Positions 6,618 to 11,333 of a stretch of 11,333 bases of DNA are shown here, piece by piece. Location: positions 1 to 11,333 of the forward strand of contig JAFCZI010000047.1 in assembly GCA_019314425.1 (NCBI GenBank), given 5' to 3'. Source of the DNA: Deltaproteobacteria bacterium (GTDB lineage: Bacteria > Desulfobacterota > DSM-4660 > Desulfatiglandales > Desulfatiglandaceae). Made by a program: the position numbers and the translations under genes. The notes under the pieces were generated by a model. That model was not told where the DNA came from. It worked only from the letters and a program-made list of their open reading frames with translations, and searched no databases. The first letter of the stretch is position 1, and the number at the start of each line of letters is the position of its first letter.

Positions 6618-7271
6618 ATGAGTGAACGTTATTTAAAAAACCGGCTGGACGAGCGCTGGCCCATATGGGCGGCAAAGGCATTAAGGCTGGTCTCCAGGCT
6701 GGTTCGGACAAAAGCCATAGGGATAGAACAAACCACAAGGGGTCCCTGCGGCATTGCGCACTGGCATGGGGATGAGCTGGCGCTGATCCCCCGTTTCGGC
6801 CACATCCGCCCCACCATCCTGGTCAGTCATTCCAAAGATGGCGCCATCATGGCCAAAGGCGCCACGGCACTGGGATATCGCGTCACCCGGGGGTCATCCA
6901 CCCGGGGCGCCGTAGGGGGACTTCTGGCACTCATCAAGGCTGTGAAGGGAGGTCATGCGGTGGTGCTGGCAGTGGACGGGCCGCAGGGTCCTCGCGGCGT
7001 CTGCAAACCGGGAATTATCCGGGTAGTTCAGAAAGCAGGGGTTCCGCTCTTCCCGGTGGGGGTTGCGGGGTCAAACAGATTTGTATTTAAGAAATCCTGG
7101 AACCAGGCCTATCTCCCCCTGCCCTTTTCCCGTCAGGTGGTATGGATTGACAAACCCCTCTATTTCCCCAAAAAATCCGAGGCCTCGGAAATACCCGGGT
7201 ACTGCCGCCAAGTGGAAAGAGCCATTGGGGATGCGCAGAAGAAAGCCGAGGCATTGCTATTGAAAGGATAA
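6618..7271 (+). CDS. DUF374 lysophospholipid-acyltransferase-like protein
   Basis: The 217-residue product matches the DUF374 family, a branch of the lysophospholipid acyltransferase fold. Expected blocks appear in order: HWHGDE (48-53, the catalytic His-x4-Asp-like site), SHSKDGAIMAK (70-80), LGYRVTRGSSTRGA (85-98), VDGPQGPRGVCKPGII (119-134) and the P-x-FPVGV region (143-149). The length is normal for the family. No signal peptide is present, so it most likely works at the cytoplasmic face of the inner membrane on a lipid or lipid-A-type acceptor, which is an inference from the fold. The ribosome site before ATG 6618 is weak. A seven-codon reading frame (ATG at 6601, TGA at 6619-6621) overlaps the start through ATGA and might couple translation. 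It is convergent with the lipoprotein gene, whose end is 20 bases away. Confidence 0.85.
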   Translation: MSERYLKNRLDERWPIWAAKALRLVSRLVRTKAIGIEQTTRGPCGIAHWHGDELALIPRFGHIRPTILVSHSKDGAIMAKGATALGYRVTRGSSTRGAVGGLLALIKAVKGGHAVVLAVDGPQGPRGVCKPGIIRVVQKAGVPLFPVGVAGSNRFVFKKSWNQAYLPLPFSRQVVWIDKPLYFPKKSEASEIPGYCRQVERAIGDAQKKAEALLLKG

Positions 7272-7291
7272 AGAAAACCCGAGGGAAGTGA

Positions 7292-7939
7292 TCAAAAAGG
7301 CCATAAACAGCAGCCGCCTTTTCTGAACTCATTTTCACATGCCGCCAGCTGACCTCGATATCTCACGGCCCTTTTCTGAACCCGGCTCGCCACCTTCAAC
7401 AGCCACGCCTTTTTGGCATAGGTTTTGCGGTTGTACCCACCTCGACCTTCATGATAGGCCAGATAAAGATTTCGCGCATTGGTCTTGGATATCCCGCACT
7501 TCTTAACGCTCAATGCGCAATACCACCCCACAAAATCAATGGCATCACCGAAATCATCCCGGTCAGCCCAGGAATTGCCCGAGCTTTCCTGGTATTCATC
7601 CCAGGTCCCATCCAATACCTGAGCATACCCATAGGCCGAGGAGGGCCGGGGGCCGGGGAAAATCCACAAACAGGTGGTGCGAGGTGGCTTGGCATCTCCA
7701 ATATACTTTGATTCCTGGTGCAGAACAGCCATCATAACCGGAATCGGAATACCCCATCTTTCGTAGGAATCCACCGCATCTTCATACCAGTCATTATTCT
7801 CCCGGAAAATTTCGCAGAGGTTGTCCGGATTACGGGGTGGGTCGAAGGTCGCGCATCCACAAAAGGCGCTGAAAGTGAGAAAGGCAAAAATCATTCTCAG
7901 CCGTTTGCACCACAATAAAAATAGACGCATGTCTTCCAT
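7292..7939 (-). CDS. Lytic-transglycosylase-like (SLT fold) lipoprotein
   Basis: A 215-residue protein with an N-terminal hydrophobic segment (about 16-28) ending AFCGC, an atypical lipobox with Cys29 as the probable lipidated residue. The rest has the lysozyme-like SLT pattern: MMAVLHQESKY (69-79) with Glu76 as the probable catalytic acid, SAYGYAQVLDGTWDEYQ (101-117), FVGWYCAL (136-143) and LYLAYHEGRGGYNR (158-171). It would cleave or bind peptidoglycan from the outer-membrane or inner-membrane surface. It is the last gene of the operon: ATG at 7939 is 2 bases after the cyclase stop and its ribosome site AGGAAG lies in the last cyclase codons, which suggests translational coupling. In-frame ATGs at codons 4 and 16 are alternatives; codon 16 would give a more usual short lipoprotein signal. 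Several extra cysteines (90, 141, 148, 201, 210, 211) are unusual and might form disulfides. Confidence 0.75.
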   Translation of the reverse strand: MEDMRLFLLWCKRLRMIFAFLTFSAFCGCATFDPPRNPDNLCEIFRENNDWYEDAVDSYERWGIPIPVMMAVLHQESKYIGDAKPPRTTCLWIFPGPRPSSAYGYAQVLDGTWDEYQESSGNSWADRDDFGDAIDFVGWYCALSVKKCGISKTNARNLYLAYHEGRGGYNRKTYAKKAWLLKVASRVQKRAVRYRGQLAACENEFRKGGCCLWPF

Positions 7940-7941
7940 CC

Positions 7942-9396
7942 CTACTTCCTTTTATCGACCTCATATTCCACTTCAACCGTGTCTTTGAATCCCGTTTCCA
8001 CCCGTTTCAAAATTAAAACAGGCAAAAAGGCGGACGGAATAACCAGCTTCGCGTCCATTTTTCCGGAACCTTTGATGTTGTTGAGGGGGACACTGGTGGT
8101 ATAGAGCGTCCGCATGCCGTTGAGAATGGTCTTGGGCCCGCTGAGTTCGACTTTCGAAGGTTCGGTTTTTGCTCGAACAAGAAGCAGATCCGAAGGCAGT
8201 TTTCCCACCCAATCCACCTGTATGGGAAAGGTTTTTTGGATACGCGTGTCCAGGTTCACATCCACCACCATGGGTCTGACCTCCTTCAGGGAAAGTCCGG
8301 GAGGAATAGAAAGATTGTTGTTGGTAATGGCAAACGTGTTGGTCCCCGCAACCGCCTTGTCCAGATCCATCTTCACACGGATCTGTTCGGGACGGATGGA
8401 TTTCAAAAGCGCTCTTGATCCCTGCAGGTAAAGTCGAACGGAGGTTGCTGATGTATTCAAAAGGTCCATCCCCGGTTTCTGATTAGCATACTCCACAGGA
8501 ATGTCAAACACTTTGATGGCATCAAGCCCCCTGCTGATACTGAACCAAACGCCGGAAACGATTAGAAGAGACACCAGCGCGGCGATCCTCAGTTCAAGTT
8601 TCCTTTTTTTCAAAAATTGGCTCTGGTTTTCCCGAATTCCCAAGTGCTCCCTGAGGGCTTTGACCAATTGCTTTTTTCCATCAAGGGTCAACACATCGAA
8701 GCCTCGGGCGATGGTGACGGTTCCCCGTTCCTCGGATACAACAATAACCATCGCGTCGGTGGTTTCCGCCAATCCCGCAGCAGCCCTGTGACGGGTGCCA
8801 TAAGCACTGGGCAAATCCTTTCGATGGGAAAGGGGGAGGATGACCCCCACTTCTACAACCCGGTTTCCATCAAGGATGGCCGCCCCGTCATGAACGGGAT
8901 TGTTGGGCCAGAATATACTTTCAATCATTTCCGTGGAAGCCCTGCCATCCCATGGAATCCCTTGCTGAACAAATTCCTCCAGATCTTCTTTTCCGGGCAG
9001 AACGATAAGTGCCCCGATACGCCTTTTCGCCAGATCAAAGACGCTTTCGGTAATAATTTCCACAGGGGTTTTCGTTGGCTTCCGGGGTAGACCCCAAAGA
9101 ATCGCCCAGATGTTTCGCGCCCGGAAAACGGATCTGATTTCGTTTCTGAAAACCACAATGACAATCAAGGCGGCAACAGCGATAATGCCCTCCATCATCC
9201 AGCTGGTCAAAATGAGTCCCATAGACACGGCCAATCTTTGCAGAATCCAGAGAAAGGCAATCCCCATAAGCACTCTGAAGGCATCCGTCCCTCGAAAAAG
9301 CGCGTAAAGGCGAAACAGGACATAACTGTTAAACGCGATGTCGATGAAGTCCTGCCATCGAATGCTGGATATAAAAATCAGAAGTTTCTGCAACAC
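7942..9396 (-). CDS. cdaA: Diadenylate cyclase (CdaA type) fused to YbbR/CdaR-like domains
   Basis: Makes c-di-AMP from two ATP. The 484-residue product has the CdaA plan: N-terminal transmembrane helices (about 20-35, 40-60 and 66-84), then a DAC domain (about 85-250) with both catalytic motifs intact, DGA (170-172, in PVHDGAAIL) and RHR (202-204, in GTRHRAAAGL), followed by SEERGTVTIA (221-230). Past the usual CdaA end (about 270 residues) the chain continues through another membrane helix (about 270-287) into two YbbR-like beta domains (about 293-382 and 388-481), which would lie outside the cytoplasm. CdaR (YbbR) is normally a separate protein that modulates CdaA, so this is a natural fusion of enzyme and regulator. 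It starts at GTG 9396, 3 bases after the DUF2914 stop, with GGAG 6 bases ahead; the next codon, TTG, is an alternative. The joining region shows no stop or frame change. Confidence 0.9.
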   Translation of the reverse strand: MLQKLLIFISSIRWQDFIDIAFNSYVLFRLYALFRGTDAFRVLMGIAFLWILQRLAVSMGLILTSWMMEGIIAVAALIVIVVFRNEIRSVFRARNIWAILWGLPRKPTKTPVEIITESVFDLAKRRIGALIVLPGKEDLEEFVQQGIPWDGRASTEMIESIFWPNNPVHDGAAILDGNRVVEVGVILPLSHRKDLPSAYGTRHRAAAGLAETTDAMVIVVSEERGTVTIARGFDVLTLDGKKQLVKALREHLGIRENQSQFLKKRKLELRIAALVSLLIVSGVWFSISRGLDAIKVFDIPVEYANQKPGMDLLNTSATSVRLYLQGSRALLKSIRPEQIRVKMDLDKAVAGTNTFAITNNNLSIPPGLSLKEVRPMVVDVNLDTRIQKTFPIQVDWVGKLPSDLLLVRAKTEPSKVELSGPKTILNGMRTLYTTSVPLNNIKGSGKMDAKLVIPSAFLPVLILKRVETGFKDTVEVEYEVDKRK

Positions 9397-9399
9397 CTG

Positions 9400-9852
9400 T
9401 CACTCCGTAACGCTGAACCGCAGGGTTCGAAAAATTTTACCTTTAGAATCCGTTATCTCCACTCGCCAGGGACCCACATCCATATTTCGAATACGTATTT
9501 TGCTGAAGCTGGACCACTTGGGCGGTTTCAGGGTCAGCTTTACCTTTTTATCGGGCTGGTCCCGTTTGAACCAGTGATGGTAAACCACCGTTTTTTCAGG
9601 CACCGGGTCAAAAGCGGTGAAGCAGATGACGCTTCCAAGGGCCACACTGAAAACAATCGTCTCATTTTCCGGGTTCAGGTCTTCTAATCCCTCGCACATG
9701 ACCGCTTTTAAGAGGGTCAGCCGGGGTGGCTTTTCAGGGAGTGGTCCCCCGCCCCGGTTATCGCCGTCAGCCCCATGAATGTCCTGGGCAAAACAAAAAA
9801 GAATAGTGAAAACCAGGCATAAGGACGTGCATGTATTCCATATCCTTTTCAT
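9400..9852 (-). CDS. Exported DUF2914 domain protein
   Basis: The 150-residue protein starts at ATG 9852, chosen because AAGG stands 8 bases upstream and because it opens directly into a signal peptide (MKRIW, hydrophobic about 8-22, cleavage near IHGA-DG at about 28). An upstream ATG at 9900 in the same frame would add a Cys-rich, poorly supported 16 residues and place the start inside the proposed promoter. Residues about 44-150 match DUF2914: LTLLKAVMCEGL, the conserved YHHWFKRD (91-98), VKLTLKPPKWSSFSKIRI and a closing PWRVEITDSKGKIFRTLRF block. The molecular function of DUF2914 is not established; the domain looks like a small beta sandwich acting outside the cytoplasm. It is the first gene of the operon with the diadenylate cyclase, so it may be an accessory or sensory partner (inference). 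Confidence 0.8.
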   Translation of the reverse strand: MKRIWNTCTSLCLVFTILFCFAQDIHGADGDNRGGGPLPEKPPRLTLLKAVMCEGLEDLNPENETIVFSVALGSVICFTAFDPVPEKTVVYHHWFKRDQPDKKVKLTLKPPKWSSFSKIRIRNMDVGPWRVEITDSKGKIFRTLRFSVTE

Positions 9853-9886
9853 AGAGATATCCTTTAAGAAAAAGCATCTGTTACAC

Positions 9887-9899
9887 TGACTGCCAGTCA
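9887..9899. promoter_or_regulatory. Palindrome overlapping the cyclase-operon promoter
   Basis: TGACT (9887-9891) and AGTCA (9895-9899) form a perfect inverted repeat with a 3-base spacer. It overlaps the proposed -10 and start point of the minus-strand operon promoter, the classic position for a repressor operator. A chance 5-base palindrome cannot be excluded. Confidence 0.3.
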
Positions 9900-9924
9900 T
9901 ATCAAAACCATCCTACATTTTCAA
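9896..9924 (-). promoter_or_regulatory. Candidate sigma70 promoter for DUF2914-cdaA-lipoprotein operon
   Basis: Minus strand: TTGAAA (9924-9919) and TATGAC (9901-9896) are separated by exactly 17 bases, a good -35 and a fair -10. A start near 9889 would give a leader of about 37 bases before ATG 9852, with a normal ribosome site. No second promoter is needed for the next two genes because the gaps are only 2-3 bases. Confidence 0.45.
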
Positions 9925-9944
9925 TGCGGGAAACCGGTTAACGG

Positions 9945-9959
9945 ATGAAAATCTTTCAT
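9945..9959. repeat. Short inverted repeat in the divergent intergenic region
   Basis: ATGAAA (9945-9950) and TTTCAT (9954-9959) are perfect inverted copies around ATC. It lies upstream of the -35 of the minus promoter and could serve either gene as a protein-binding site. No known operator is recognised. Confidence 0.25.
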
Positions 9960-10007
9960 GGTTTCACTTAACTATGGACTTTTCACGGTTTTTATGCCAC
10001 AATTTTA

Positions 10008-10048
10008 AGGATGCGTTGCTGTGGGTTGATCGCAGGCGGCGACATCCT
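10008..10048 (+). promoter_or_regulatory. Stable hairpin in the leader of the radical SAM gene
   Basis: AGGATG (10008-10013) pairs perfectly with CATCCT (10043-10048). Past a single-base bulge, CGTTGC (10014-10019) pairs with GCGGCG (10036-10041) using two G-U pairs, leaving a 13-15-base loop. The two G-U pairs would be mismatches in DNA, which hints that the structure acts as RNA. It sits about 60 bases before the proposed TTG start. It does not match the cobalamin-riboswitch B12 box or another riboswitch I know. Confidence 0.35.
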
Positions 10049-10109
10049 CGCCCATCAAACCGACGCCCCTGATTCCTAAAAAAGGGCTTTTCCAGGAGAA
10101 ACCACCCCA

Positions 10110-11333
10110 TTGCCCCTTGATGCCATCATTATTGCGGAAGCCGGCGACGTGGGTTCCGCCGATATCATTCATGAACGCCTGCGCCTGGACGGCAAAGTCG
10201 CCACCATACAGGTTATAAAAAACTACCTGAAAAACAAAGGGCACGTTGTTCCCCCCGTTGAGGGAAGCGGCACCATGAACTGGGGCGCCGCATACCGTTT
10301 AAACGGCATCTACCTGCTCTCCTACCTGCTGAAAGGCGGTCTTCAGGTTAAACTGATCGACCGCTATTTCAAAGACAAAGCAACATTCAGGGAAATGCTC
10401 GCGGAGACCCCCCGCGCAGTGGTCGTCTCCACCACCTTTATTCGCAACAAACAGACGCTCCACAGGCTTGTGGAGGATATCCGTGACCAGGCGCCGGATA
10501 TCTTCATCATCGCGGGGGGGCCGTTTGTCAATCTCTCCTACCGCATGCTGCAACGATCCAGTGATCCGGGCTATGAAACCCGCCTGGCCGAAAATGATTT
10601 CCTTTTTTTTCAAAATGAGCAACCCCAGGTCAATTTGTACATCACGGGCATTCAGGGCGAAGATATCCTGCTGGCGGCGTTACAGCGAATCCGTCTCAAT
10701 CGCCCGGTGGACGATCTGCCCAACACGGTCCACTTTGATGGGGGGAAATATTCTTTTTCAGAACAAAAAGACACTATTTTCGACAATCTCAACGCATCCA
10801 TTTCGTGGGAATCGCTCCCCGAAAAAATTTTCAGACCAGGGGTCATACCGTTGCAGACCAGTAAGGGATGTCCTTTCAAGTGCGCTTTCTGCAACTTCAC
10901 CAAAGACCGCAGGCTGATGTTCATCAAAAGTCTGGACAGACTGATGGAAGAGCTCAAAGCCGTTTCGGCACGCGGGGTCAGGTTTGTCCGCTTCACAGAC
11001 GACAACTTCAGACACGGCAGGGGCAATCTCAACACCCTTTCGCAACGTATCATCCAGGAAAACATTTCCGTCAAATGGATGACCATGGTTCGGGCAACCG
11101 CGCTGGAAGACGTTGATTTTCAACTGCTGAAAAAATCCGGCTGCATTGAAGTGCTCCTTGGCTTGGAATCAGCCGACCCGCAAATACTGGCTAACATGAA
11201 CAAAAAAGCCAGCCCCCGGCTTTACGCCAGGGTGGTGAAACGACTCCTTGCGGCAGGGATTGATGTGTCTTGCTATTTTCTCTTTGGTTTCCCCGGAGAA
11301 ACCCCGGAGACGGTTCAAAGAACCCTGGATTTC
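10110..11333 (+). CDS. B12-binding-type radical SAM protein, 3' end outside window
   Basis: The frame is open from 10080 to the window end (at least 408 codons). The radical SAM cluster motif CPFKCAFC gives Cys254, Cys258 and Cys261 (CX3CX2C) binding the 4Fe-4S cluster that cleaves S-adenosylmethionine. FTDDNF (295-300), LGLESADP (350-357) and FGFPGE (392-397) are typical of the B12-dependent radical SAM group. Residues about 56-200 have the Rossmann-like pattern of the N-terminal B12-binding domain (MNWGAAYRLNGIYLLSYLL, later FIIAGGPFVNLSY), but no DxHxxG base-off motif is seen. The substrate is unknown. An in-frame TAA at 10077 limits the start. TTG at 10110 is preferred because AGGAG lies at 10094-10098, although the 11-base spacing is long; the first in-frame ATG is at 10275, which would drop a conserved-looking N-terminus. 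It is divergent from the cdaA operon. Confidence 0.8.
   Translation, partial: MPLDAIIIAEAGDVGSADIIHERLRLDGKVATIQVIKNYLKNKGHVVPPVEGSGTMNWGAAYRLNGIYLLSYLLKGGLQVKLIDRYFKDKATFREMLAETPRAVVVSTTFIRNKQTLHRLVEDIRDQAPDIFIIAGGPFVNLSYRMLQRSSDPGYETRLAENDFLFFQNEQPQVNLYITGIQGEDILLAALQRIRLNRPVDDLPNTVHFDGGKYSFSEQKDTIFDNLNASISWESLPEKIFRPGVIPLQTSKGCPFKCAFCNFTKDRRLMFIKSLDRLMEELKAVSARGVRFVRFTDDNFRHGRGNLNTLSQRIIQENISVKWMTMVRATALEDVDFQLLKKSGCIEVLLGLESADPQILANMNKKASPRLYARVVKRLLAAGIDVSCYFLFGFPGETPETVQRTLDF

Noticed and set aside
9238..9687. 149-codon plus-strand ORF spanning the cdaA/DUF2914 junction
   Set aside because: Antisense to two well-supported genes.
9853..9900. Upstream ATG (9900) extending the DUF2914 protein by 16 residues
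   Set aside because: It lacks a ribosome site, spoils the signal peptide and falls inside the proposed promoter; ATG 9852 has AAGG at good spacing.
10011..10079. 22-codon mini-ORF (ATG 10011) in front of the radical SAM gene
   Set aside because: The only AAGG abuts the ATG without spacing and the frame overlaps a hairpin; kept only as part of the leader observation.
9960..10109. Cobalamin riboswitch before the B12-type radical SAM gene
   Set aside because: No B12-box sequence or the usual long conserved core could be found.

Overview
The window looks like a chromosomal segment of an anaerobic Desulfobacterota (deltaproteobacterial, Desulfobacterales-like) bacterium. The assignment is inferred from gene content: an integron integrase with an extra N-terminal SAM-like domain, a secreted diheme cytochrome fused to other extracellular domains, an OprO/OprP-family porin, a diadenylate cyclase in a Gram-negative setting, a cobalamin-type radical SAM protein, and palindromic intergenic repeats of a style common in this phylum. 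No rRNA, tRNA, CRISPR array or insertion sequence was seen.

Layout. (1) 16-1503 (+): integron integrase (IntI-type tyrosine recombinase) with the full catalytic set; its 5' end lies at the window edge, so the attI site and any cassette array on that side are out of view. (2) 1504-2127: a 624-base AT-richer stretch without a convincing gene. It holds two related hairpin repeats (1621-1831) whose arms covary while their internal loops stay constant, and a strong minus-strand terminator (1906-1962). I see nothing definite in 1525-1612, 1832-1905 or 1963-2127. (3) 2128-5379 (-): an apparent two-gene unit, porin first, then a secreted diheme cytochrome, separated by a 78-base spacer carrying a palindrome. 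(4) 5380-5643: divergent promoter region. (5) 5644-7271 (+): an excisionase/MerR-type HTH regulator with a periplasmic-binding-protein-like sensor domain, then a DUF374 lysophospholipid-acyltransferase-like protein. (6) 7292-9852 (-): a tightly packed three-gene operon (2- and 3-base gaps), in transcription order a DUF2914 exported protein, a single polypeptide joining a CdaA-type diadenylate cyclase to YbbR (CdaR-like) domains, and a lytic-transglycosylase-like lipoprotein. (7) 9853-10109: divergent regulatory region with a sigma70-like promoter, a palindrome over its -10/+1, and a structured leader on the + strand. (8) 10110-11333 (+): 5' part of a radical SAM protein with a B12-binding-like N-terminal domain, apparently starting at TTG and running off the window.

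How the genes may work together. The most coherent unit is the 7292-9852 operon: c-di-AMP synthesis fused to its probable periplasm-facing regulatory module, flanked by an exported DUF2914 protein and a peptidoglycan-cleaving-type lipoprotein. This suggests second-messenger signalling tied to the cell wall. In Firmicutes the corresponding locus is cdaA-cdaR-glmM; here cdaA and cdaR are one gene and a lytic transglycosylase follows instead of glmM. The HTH/sensor regulator at 5644 is divergent from the porin/cytochrome unit and is a natural candidate to control it, but the ligand and target are inferred from arrangement only.
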